Shown piece by piece: positions 41,301 through 46,711 of a stretch of DNA of 48,590 bases. How positions within the stretch are numbered: the first letter of the stretch is position 1; each line of letters opens with the position of its first letter. The notes under the pieces are model-generated. The model was given only the letters and a program-made list of their open reading frames with translations. It ran no database searches and was not told the DNA's origin. Both the position numbers and the translations under genes were made by a program. Source of the stretch: JAGQIB01 sp041393395 (lineage in GTDB: Bacteria; ARS69); NCBI GenBank assembly GCA_041393395.1, contig JAWKKG010000009.1:1-48590 (forward strand), in the 5' to 3' direction.

Positions 41301-42214
41301 CGATCCGGAACTTCGACGGCTACGGCGTGGTGCTGGCGGGAGACGATCAGGTGCTCGCCTCGACCACGTTGACGGGGAATGGCGCGGGCGGGGTGCTGAT
41401 CTCCTCCGGGTCCCGGGACCTCGTCGGGGGCGGAGAGCTCGGCTCCGCGAACACGATCCGGAACAACGTCGGCCCCGGGGTCACGGTCCTCGCGGGCACC
41501 GGTCACGCGATCCGCGGCAACTCGATCGCCGGCAATGCCGGCCCCGCGATCGATCTCGGCGGCGACGGCCTCTCCGCGAACGACGCGCTCGACGTCGACG
41601 CCGGCGCGAACGGATTCCAGAACTCGCCGCAGCTGACCGGTTCCATTTTCGTGAACGGCGTCACCGTGGCGGGCACACTCGATTCCCGCGCGTTCACGAC
41701 CTACACGATCGACGTCTACGGCAGCGACGCTTGCCCCGGCACGGGCACCGGCGACGGCCTCGTGTGGCTCGGCGCCGGGACCGTCACGACGGACGGCGCC
41801 GGCGCGACCACGTTCTCCCTGCCGGTCGATTTCTGGGCGGGCGAGCTGACGGCGACCGCGACCGATCCGGACGGGTCGACGTCCGAGATCTCCGACTGCC
41901 TGGCGACGCTCGTGGTCGACGCGCCGGCCGTCGCGGAACGCCGGGCGACTCCGTTCGTCTTCCCGAATCCCACGCGCGGCGCGGCGACGCTTTCGTTCGC
42001 GGTGCCGGCCGGGGAGCGAGTGGACGCTCGTGTCTACGACGTCGCGGGTCGTCTCGTGCGCACGCTGCACTCCGGTCGTCTACCGGCCGGAGACCACGAG
42101 CTGCTCTGGGACGGCCGCGAGTCGACGGGCCATCGCGTGGCGGCCGGGATCTACTTCTATCGACTGCGCGTGGGTGACGCGGAGCATCGGGGGAAGATCA
42201 CGCGGCTTCGATAG
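38312..42214 (+). CDS. Giant surface protein: beta-helix repeats, SdrD B-like domain, FlgD-like C-terminal sorting domain
   Basis: 1300 residues from GTG 38312 (CCGGAGG 7 bases before), with a signal peptide ending GPTAAQ. Residues about 25-60 (LWDGGGDGSSWSDPANWNPDG) are the entry motif typical of long passenger-like beta-helix proteins. The next 700 residues are repetitive Gly/Thr/Val-rich strands. About 795-895 is an SdrD B-type domain (IGGYVYSDRNDSGDPDKMD ... GVYEFTGVPAGSYEV). About 899 onwards begins FRVTSTADSGPGTLREAITEAN, a CSLREA-like start of a second right-handed helix with N-x-I-R-G-N repeats. The last 90 residues are the FlgD-like module (FPNPTRGAATL, ARVYDVAGRLVRTL, WDGRESTGH, GIYFYRL), ending ITRLR. 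Adhesion or surface-layer function is inference. Confidence 0.88.
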   Translation: MSHFARVLLGAIPLLWIGPTAAQTLWDGGGDGSSWSDPANWNPDGVPTAGVDVVLDGGPSIVVDVAASTRDLSLGDASLDGPGDLTVEGLLSWGGGTVAGTGAFTANGGLVLLEGPDKVLARNLDADCDVTWEHSTIYFDTSVGATFHHHAGHTFTIVEGEERAGRAGHTAVPITGEDPSADITDVYAFMLDGDTQVGTSVTYRMSTQIGGTYAQTSGTSFFRGGSGISTTGIAQLGEATGFQLGYGTHYLEGLVQDAPGETSAGVTALGDQTVLEIASSILDTFLGFAGPVRIDTPVSVSRFGVIEPTTIQGSDEITVTDTAEIAHSSSLFTTTLDGVTVNAANAVWTNGNVFLKNGAQLLAVQLFIAHLNTALLISDDGVGPPESLTVTGNLTVSQTASVPPRIATNYGFPNGARVDIQDGQGLSLERSGTLGGEVDLGVDAFIRYVQGYHYVEPTARIEGSGTARVDPLAEVHLDGVSALNAPVELRGTLSVEGSNQGAGAIRMDGGRIEGPGSLTAPVVVNPASPATAARIDGATVNLATGSKLGNGSLVLQNGAQARVPVDAVLVVDQTAFGLVIVNDGNGAQIEKVVVEGTLDVARTGLPAHRLQIPVEVTPTGLVIVQPGASLRHEKGGEIFGTLLVRENGQAAFQFATTFLRSGGVVRGNGKLTRLTNGNLDLGGTISPGEGDGDIGNLKLEGPWAFPPTVQVVLEAKDTGEIDTIEVTQAGTLGGTLDVRFQEPLTTPNQTYNPYTSTTVTGTFDDVTTSGSNATTVQVVVGTGTVQLQCTTTAGTGTIGGYVYSDRNDSGDPDKMDLIPAGTTVDLNEYQGELLATVTIDEQGVYEFTGVPAGSYEVSANLPPNWVFYFPPSSLSGEIELEAGESNVHVDYRVSLLPEEFRVTSTADSGPGTLREAITEANASASELVVIDLSAISGEIIAVEMDYPVIGKWTEIRGLGGGGRRSRGAPPVTLDGSGCVDCDGLTLTAPRSYVTDLTIRNFDGYGVVLAGDDQVLASTTLTGNGAGGVLISSGSRDLVGGGELGSANTIRNNVGPGVTVLAGTGHAIRGNSIAGNAGPAIDLGGDGLSANDALDVDAGANGFQNSPQLTGSIFVNGVTVAGTLDSRAFTTYTIDVYGSDACPGTGTGDGLVWLGAGTVTTDGAGATTFSLPVDFWAGELTATATDPDGSTSEISDCLATLVVDAPAVAERRATPFVFPNPTRGAATLSFAVPAGERVDARVYDVAGRLVRTLHSGRLPAGDHELLWDGRESTGHRVAAGIYFYRLRVGDAEHRGKITRLR

Positions 42215-42241
42215 GGGCAACAGGCCGCACCGGTCGTCGCG

Positions 42242-42271
42242 AACGAGGAGTCGGGAAACCGGCCCCTCGTT
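42242..42271. terminator. Bidirectional terminator between convergent genes
   Basis: AACGAGG (42242-42248) pairs with CCTCGTT (42265-42271) around an internal CGG-GAAA-CCG tetraloop stem, giving a two-part hairpin between the surface-protein stop and the regulator stop. The T/C-rich flank (TTTCGTCTC) supports plus-strand termination. Confidence 0.6.
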
Positions 42272-42308
42272 TCGTCTCGGGGATTTCGCGGATCGGTCAC
42301 TCGATGGG

Positions 42309-44081
42309 TCAGTCCGTGAGGCCCGAGCGCGCGAGCAGTCGCAGGAACGTCGGCTCCGCGCGGAAGCGATCGAACGCCGGCCACACGTTCAGGAACACGG
42401 CGAACCGGGACCGCTCGTCGCAGGCGCGCTCCAGCCACCGCAGCGTCTCCTCGGTTCGACCGAGTCCGGCGTGCACGAGGGCGAGTCGCCCCGCCGGCAC
42501 GTAGGCCTGTCCGGCCTCGTCCTCGAGCTGGTCGGCGATCCGCTCGGCGGGCGCGGTGTCGCCGGCGGCGGCGAGCGCGTAGCCGGAGAGCGCGAGCATC
42601 GTGGAACTCCCGCCCGACGTGTCGACCGCCGTGTGCGCGGCGTCGACCGCCTCGTGCGATCGACCGGCCGCGACCAGCGCCAGCGCGGCCACGAAGTAGG
42701 CATACGAGAACGCGGGGTCGAGATCGAGCGTCCGGTCGCACTGCCGGATCGCCTCCTCCGGGCGGCCCGCGAAGTAGAGTACGAGCGCGAGATCGGAGTG
42801 GATCACGAGCGAGAGCGGATCGTCCGAGAGCGCGCGGTCCATGCGGGCGATGGCCTCGTCGTGGCGGCCGCGCGCGGAGAGCAGCGTGGCGTACCAGTGG
42901 TGCGCAGTCGCGTAGTGCGGATCGAGCTCCAGCGCGCGGCGGAATCCTGCCTCGGCGCTCTTCCAGTCCCAGTCCCAGAGGAAGCGCGTGTACGCGAGCG
43001 ACGCGTGCGGCTCGGCGATGTCCGGATCGAGCTCCAGCGCGCGGGTCGCCTCCGATTGGGCCTGCGGGAGAGACTCCGCGGTCGGAGTGTCCGCGTAGAT
43101 CGGGTAGAGAGCGTGGCAGTCCGCCATGCCGGCGTGCGCCTCCGCGTGGTCCGCGTCGATCCCGAGCGCTTCGCGGAAACACCGCATCGCGCGGTCCAGA
43201 GACTCGGCGGTTCGCTTGTTCCAGAAGTAGCGACCGCGGGCGTAGGCGCGGAAGGCGGCCTCGTTGCGGCGCGGGCGACGCGACGGGCGGGAGCCGGGGC
43301 GGGGAGCCGCCCGGAAGATCGTGGCCACGACCTGCTCGGAGATCTCGTCCTCGGCGGCGAGGACGTCCGTGAACGGAACGTCGAAACGCTCAGCCCACAG
43401 TGGCGTGTTCGTTCGCACGTCCACGAGCTGGACGTTCGCGCGGAGACGCTTGCCGGCGCCGAGGAGCGTTCCCACGAGGACCGCGTCGACCTGGAGCTCG
43501 CGCCCCACGGAGACGGGATCGAACGCGCGATCCGCGTAGGGGAAGATGGCGCTGGAGGGCCGCACGGCGACATCGCCGAGCGAGCCGAGGCGCGTGATCA
43601 GGGCGTCAGCGAGCACGACTCCGAGTTGCTCGTGCCGGGTTCCCGGATCGAGGGCCCGAAACGGGAGGACCGCCACCGACCGGACGGTGGCCGCCCCCTT
43701 CGACGCCGGCTCGCTCGTCAGACGTTCCACCTCGCCGACGAAACGGTAGCCGGTGCCGGGCACCGTCTCGATCCAGCGATCGCCGCCCGCTTCGCTCTGG
43801 AGCAGCTTGCGCAGCGTGTAGACGTTCTGGGTCAACGTCGCCTCGGTCACGACGGTCTGGGGCCACACCGATTCGAAGAGCTGCTCCTTGGAGACCGTCC
43901 GTCCGGCGTTGTGGAGGAGCACGCACAACGTGTCGAACGCCTTGCGGGTGAGCGGCGCGCGGACGCCGTCGCGCGTCACGGCGCGTTCCGCGGGGTCCAC
44001 CACGAAGCGCCCGAACCGATAAGTGAACGGGCGCTCCGGTACGGAGCCGTCTCCGGAGGATTTGAGATCGATTTGAGACAT
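42309..44081 (-). CDS. CadC-like transcriptional regulator: OmpR-type winged helix plus TPR repeats
   Basis: 590 residues. Residues about 20-112 are a winged-helix domain of the OmpR/PhoB fold (YRFGRFVVDPAERAVTRDG, PLTRKAFDTLCVLLHNAGRTVSKEQLFESVWP, and the wing TVPGTGYRFVGEV). A middle domain follows that resembles adenylate-cyclase-type TolB-like folds (VRSVAVLPFRALDPG, RLRANVQLVDVRTNTPLWAERFD). From about 270 to the end are TPR helices (AYARGRYFWNKRT, ALELDPDIAEPHASLAYTRF, FRRALELDPHYATAHHWYATLL, RTLDLDPAFSYAYFVAALA). There is no transmembrane span, unlike CadC itself. Codons 2-7 overlap two TTTGA repeats (read on the other strand), suggesting autoregulation. It likely controls the surface-protein gene that shares the repeat. 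Confidence 0.88.
   Translation of the reverse strand: MSQIDLKSSGDGSVPERPFTYRFGRFVVDPAERAVTRDGVRAPLTRKAFDTLCVLLHNAGRTVSKEQLFESVWPQTVVTEATLTQNVYTLRKLLQSEAGGDRWIETVPGTGYRFVGEVERLTSEPASKGAATVRSVAVLPFRALDPGTRHEQLGVVLADALITRLGSLGDVAVRPSSAIFPYADRAFDPVSVGRELQVDAVLVGTLLGAGKRLRANVQLVDVRTNTPLWAERFDVPFTDVLAAEDEISEQVVATIFRAAPRPGSRPSRRPRRNEAAFRAYARGRYFWNKRTAESLDRAMRCFREALGIDADHAEAHAGMADCHALYPIYADTPTAESLPQAQSEATRALELDPDIAEPHASLAYTRFLWDWDWKSAEAGFRRALELDPHYATAHHWYATLLSARGRHDEAIARMDRALSDDPLSLVIHSDLALVLYFAGRPEEAIRQCDRTLDLDPAFSYAYFVAALALVAAGRSHEAVDAAHTAVDTSGGSSTMLALSGYALAAAGDTAPAERIADQLEDEAGQAYVPAGRLALVHAGLGRTEETLRWLERACDERSRFAVFLNVWPAFDRFRAEPTFLRLLARSGLTD
44061..44076. promoter_or_regulatory. Two 11-bp-spaced repeats at the regulator's own start
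   Basis: TTTGA at 44061 and 44072, 11 bp apart, are part of a 16-base sequence identical to 38187-38202. On the coding strand it lies in the first codons of the CadC-like gene. A regulator bound here would block its own transcription or translation start; the shared sequence suggests one regulon. Confidence 0.45.
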
Positions 44082-44260
44082 GGCCCGGTTCCGATCGCGC
44101 TACGATTTCTTCGGCGATTCGGAGAGTAACACGCCGCCCGGATCGTCGTGGGAACCGGCGCGTCGCGGTCACCGGCCAGGATCGGCTCGACGGGGGACGA
44201 TCCGGTCGGTGCCGCGTCGCCCGGTCGTTCGAATGCGACCTGGCCGCGTTCGCGTGGAAG

Positions 44261-45529
44261 CTACGGCGTCGGTAGCAGCAGGCAACGATCCCAGCCGTCG
44301 ATCGCGTTCGACGTGGCGGACCCGAGCGCCAGGGCGACCCCCATCGCTCCCGTGAGGAAACCGCGGTCCGGCGCCCAGACGAGTTCGTCGCGACCGTCGG
44401 CCGCGATGACACGGCGGCGCGCGCCGTAGCCCGCGACCGTGTCCGGTCCTCGCTCGCGGCTCTCGAGCGTTCGCGCGAACCAGTAGCGGGCGGCGTCGCG
44501 CAGGTCGGGATCGCCGGACACGCGACAGGCGCGCTGGAAACAGAGTCCGGCACCCGCCGTGCCGTGACAGAGTCCGTGGTCGAGCACCCCCGCGACGGCA
44601 CCGCGGACTGCGGCCATCCGACTCAGTGTCTCGTGCGCTCGCGCTCTCCATTCGGGGTGGTTCATCGCCGTGGCCGCGTACAACAACGCGAGCCCCACTC
44701 CGAGGTCCCCGGCACACCAGGCCACTCGCCGACCGTAGCGCAGGTCCCCGTCGACCAGCCAGCTCGCGTGCCGGTAGGGGGAGCCGGCCAGGGGGGACTC
44801 CTGCGCGAGGAGGAATCGAACCGCGCCGGTCAGCAGGTCCTCGACGGGCGTCGGGTCGAACTCGACGGCGAAGCGCGAGAGGAACGCCACCACGCCCGCG
44901 TTGCCGTGCGCGAGCCCCAGATCGAAGAACCCCCGGGGGACGCGGGCCCGAACGAGCGGAGGGCGCAGAGCCGGCGACGTGAACCAGGCCAGTCCACCGG
45001 AGTGGCGGACTGCCGTGGCCCGGAGGTGCTCGATGATTCTTTCGAGGATGCGCCGGGAACGGCGGCTCGCCGGTCGGTCGGCCGCGTACACGCCGGCACC
45101 GACCAGGCCGTCGAGCAAGTTGTACTCCTGCTCTGTCTGCCCGACGTCGAGCTGATCAAGCAGAGCCTCCTCGATCTCCACGTGTCGATCGAAGTCCGGC
45201 TCTGCCCGTTGAAGGGACTCGAGGCGGGCGGTCACCCACGCCACGCCGGTGGCTCCGTCGAATAGCCCGAGATCTCCGCCGCGGGTGGTGAGTGTCGCCA
45301 CCGCCTGTTCCCAGTGCTGGTCGGCGACCCGGGCGAGTTCGTCCGACCCGAGGAGGGCGGCGAGATACCGGAAGCCGAGGGCGAGACCGGCGGACCCTTG
45401 CCGGAGCGAGCACTCGGTCGTGCCCGTCTCTTCCCGGAGGGCTGCGACGATTTCTTCCACCGAGCGGAGGGCTTCGCTCGCGTCGCCCTCCGCGAGCAGG
45501 ACCTCGTCTTCCATCGACGGGGTCGACAT
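44261..45529 (-). CDS. lanC: LanC-like lanthionine cyclase
   Basis: 422 residues from ATG 45527-45529 (GGAGGG 8 bases before). The alpha/alpha toroid repeats carry GSAGLALGF, GLFDGATGVAWV, DLGLAHGNAGVVAF, WCAGDLGVGLAL, LCHGTAGAGLCF and GFLTGAMGVALAL. The zinc ligands are C272 (WCAGD), C321 and H322 (CHG), and the catalytic His is in AHGNAG near 208, matching the NisC set. So the enzyme looks fully active: it adds Cys thiols to dehydroamino acids to make lanthionine rings. It is divergent from the two Cys-rich peptide genes and downstream of a 51-residue peptide gene. No LanB dehydratase, transporter or protease is adjacent. Confidence 0.9.
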   Translation of the reverse strand: MSTPSMEDEVLLAEGDASEALRSVEEIVAALREETGTTECSLRQGSAGLALGFRYLAALLGSDELARVADQHWEQAVATLTTRGGDLGLFDGATGVAWVTARLESLQRAEPDFDRHVEIEEALLDQLDVGQTEQEYNLLDGLVGAGVYAADRPASRRSRRILERIIEHLRATAVRHSGGLAWFTSPALRPPLVRARVPRGFFDLGLAHGNAGVVAFLSRFAVEFDPTPVEDLLTGAVRFLLAQESPLAGSPYRHASWLVDGDLRYGRRVAWCAGDLGVGLALLYAATAMNHPEWRARAHETLSRMAAVRGAVAGVLDHGLCHGTAGAGLCFQRACRVSGDPDLRDAARYWFARTLESRERGPDTVAGYGARRRVIAADGRDELVWAPDRGFLTGAMGVALALGSATSNAIDGWDRCLLLPTP

Positions 45530-45615
45530 GGCAGGTACCCTCCGGGATCGGGAGCCCCACGACGACGTGTCGTGGGGCTTCTGGAACATGTTCTCGATCA
45601 GAAGGAACCGGCCTC

Positions 45616-45771
45616 TCAGGAGGGTTCGTTGATCGAGTTGTCGTGGTCTTCTTCGTCGCCGTTGGGGCTTCCGGCGGGGTTCGTCGGGGGCGGATCCTCT
45701 TCGACTCCACCGATGACCAGGCGCGCTTCGATCGGACTCACGGCGCGGGGCCAGTTGCGAGTTCGCTGCAT
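45616..45771 (-). CDS. 51-residue peptide gene upstream of lanC, possible RiPP-related peptide
   Basis: Starts MQRTRNWPRAV, then SPIEARLVIGGVEEDPPP, then an acidic, Asn/Pro-rich tail ending SINEPS. The ribosome site AAGGAG lies about 6 bases before the ATG (45769-45771), one of the best in the window, arguing that this is really translated. There is a G-G pair at positions 21-22, like a leader cleavage site, but no Cys and few Ser/Thr, so it is not itself a lanthipeptide substrate. It is 86 bp upstream of lanC on the same strand. It could be a companion or leader-binding protein, or a different RiPP. No homologue recognised. Confidence 0.55.
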   Translation of the reverse strand: MQRTRNWPRAVSPIEARLVIGGVEEDPPPTNPAGSPNGDEEDHDNSINEPS

Positions 45772-46092
45772 GTCGTCTCTCCTTCGTTCCTGCGCGCCCA
45801 CCGCTCCTCGGTGAGAGTCCCTCGCGCGAGCGGACAGCCTCTCGGAGAGCCGCCGCGGTGGCGGGAGGATGAGTGGGCGAGGCAGATTCCATGCAGGATG
45901 TGGACCAATCACTCCCGAGCCGCTCGAGAAACCGGTTCCCGCGGTGGGCGGCCCAATCGTGCGGGAGAACGCCCCAGGCGCATCGCTATCCCGCAAGATT
46001 CGATCGTGCGCTCGAGAACACTCGATGTTCGGTGGCGGGCGCTCGCTGCAGCCTTTCACTCCCCGGGACGGCCCCGAGAGCATTCTGCATCG
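45772..46092. other. Divergent intergenic region between the lanC operon and the precursor peptides
   Basis: About 320 bases without a supported gene; open frames crossing it (from 45869 and 45873) lack ribosome sites and family features. A TCGAG-AACA-CTCGA inverted repeat at 46012-46025 lies about 80-95 bases upstream of the first sigma-54 promoter, where activators of sigma-54 usually bind. I see no clear promoter for the minus-strand genes. Confidence 0.4.
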
Positions 46093-46108
46093 TGGCATGG
46101 CCATTGCT
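46093..46108 (+). promoter_or_regulatory. Sigma-54 (-24/-12) promoter of precursor peptide 1
   Basis: TGGCATG (46093-46099), four bases, then TTGCT (46104-46108) matches the TGGCACG-N4-TTGCW consensus at nearly every invariant base, including the GG and GC separated as required. Transcription would start near 46118, about 52 bases before the start codon. The surrounding 24 bases match the second promoter at 18 positions. Confidence 0.65.
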
Positions 46109-46169
46109 GTGCAGGAGGGGAACCGGGGGCGAAGACTCGGTCAATCGACGACAGCGAAGGGAGTTCGCG

Positions 46170-46367
46170 ATGAAACGCATTCCGCTCAAGCTACGGAAAG
46201 ACGTCGTCCGCGAGTTGACGACGAAAGAGCTGCACGCTCCCGCGGGCGGCTGGGACGACACGACGTGGATGATGCCGCTCACCACCGAGAAGATCACGAT
46301 ACTCAACACCGTAGCCAACTGCCCGCCCACGGTGTGTCACCTGTCGTGCTACTCCTGTCCGTACTGA
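46170..46367 (+). CDS. Lanthipeptide-type precursor peptide 1 (GG leader, four Cys)
   Basis: 65 residues from ATG 46170 (AAGGGAG about 7 bases before). The leader is MKRIPLKLRKDVVRELTTKE, then LHAPAGG with the G-G at 26-27. The core begins WDDTTW and ends C51-PPTV-C56-HLS-C60-YS-CPY. The KLRKDVVRELT..EL pattern resembles class I-type leader peptides of GG-cleaved RiPPs. Core Ser/Thr (T31, T32, T38, T39, T43, T47, T54, S59, S62) could be dehydrated and closed onto the four Cys by the nearby LanC. It is 65 residues, the same length as its neighbour at 46457, with all Cys aligned. The product is unknown. A disulfide-rich or metal-binding peptide is the main alternative. Confidence 0.75.
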   Translation: MKRIPLKLRKDVVRELTTKELHAPAGGWDDTTWMMPLTTEKITILNTVANCPPTVCHLSCYSCPY

Positions 46368-46381
46368 TGAGACCGCGATCG

Positions 46382-46397
46382 TGGCACGCTGATTGCA
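46382..46397 (+). promoter_or_regulatory. Sigma-54 (-24/-12) promoter of precursor peptide 2
   Basis: TGGCACG (46382-46388), four bases, then TTGCA (46393-46397): a full match to the -24/-12 consensus. The distance to the start codon (61 bases from the GC of -12) is nearly the same as for the first precursor (63), so the promoter was duplicated or conserved with its gene. Confidence 0.75.
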
Positions 46398-46411
46398 ATG
46401 CGGAACGGTGA

Positions 46412-46427
46412 CCGGGCGACCGCCCGG
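46412..46427 (+). promoter_or_regulatory. Hairpin in the leader of precursor peptide 2
   Basis: CCGGGC (46412-46417) pairs with GCCCGG (46422-46427) around GACC. It lies just after the predicted transcription start and before the ribosome site AAGGGAG. There is no T-tract, so it is more likely a 5' stabilising or regulatory hairpin than a terminator. Confidence 0.4.
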
Positions 46428-46456
46428 CCAACCAGACATCACGAAGGGAGATTCTC

Positions 46457-46654
46457 ATGCAACGCATTCGACTCAAGCTGCGGCGTGAAGTGGTCCGGGA
46501 TCTGACGCGGAACGAGCTCCGCGCTCCGATGGGCGGCTACGACGACACCACGGATCTCTTGCCGTCCGGAACGGACAACATGACGACGCTGAAGACGAAC
46601 CTCGGTTGTCCGGCGTCACAGTGCCACATGTCCTGCAACTCCTGTCCGTACTGA
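46457..46654 (+). CDS. Lanthipeptide-type precursor peptide 2 (GG leader, four Cys)
   Basis: 65 residues: leader MQRIRLKLRREVVRDLTRNE, then LRAPMGG; core YDDTTDLLPSG ... C51-PASQ-C56-HMS-C60-NS-CPY. It aligns without gaps to the peptide at 46170: conserved leader (RI-LKLR-VVR-LT--EL-AP-GG), conserved DDTT after the GG, conserved C51/C56/C60/C63 and the CPY end, with a variable middle. That pattern (fixed leader, fixed ring residues, variable core) is typical of RiPP precursor families that diversify. AAGGGAG sits before the ATG. A strong terminator follows 25 bases after the stop. Confidence 0.78.
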   Translation: MQRIRLKLRREVVRDLTRNELRAPMGGYDDTTDLLPSGTDNMTTLKTNLGCPASQCHMSCNSCPY

Positions 46655-46678
46655 TCCGGATCCGCAGTCGTTCGAGGA

Positions 46679-46709
46679 CGTAGGGGATCGGGTGCTCCGA
46701 TCCCCTACG
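46679..46709. terminator. Strong bidirectional terminator
   Basis: A perfect 13-bp stem, CGTAGGGGATCGG with CCGATCCCCTACG, around a 5-base loop GTGCT, placed exactly between the precursor-2 stop (46654) and the convergent peroxidase stop (46712). It serves both strands and isolates the peptide genes. Confidence 0.85.
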
Positions 46710-46711
46710 CT

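Noticed and set aside
45873..46169. Longer N-terminal extension of precursor peptide 1
   Set aside because: The frame is open upstream, but the ribosome site, the sigma-54 promoter and the gap-free match to precursor 2 all place the start at 46170.
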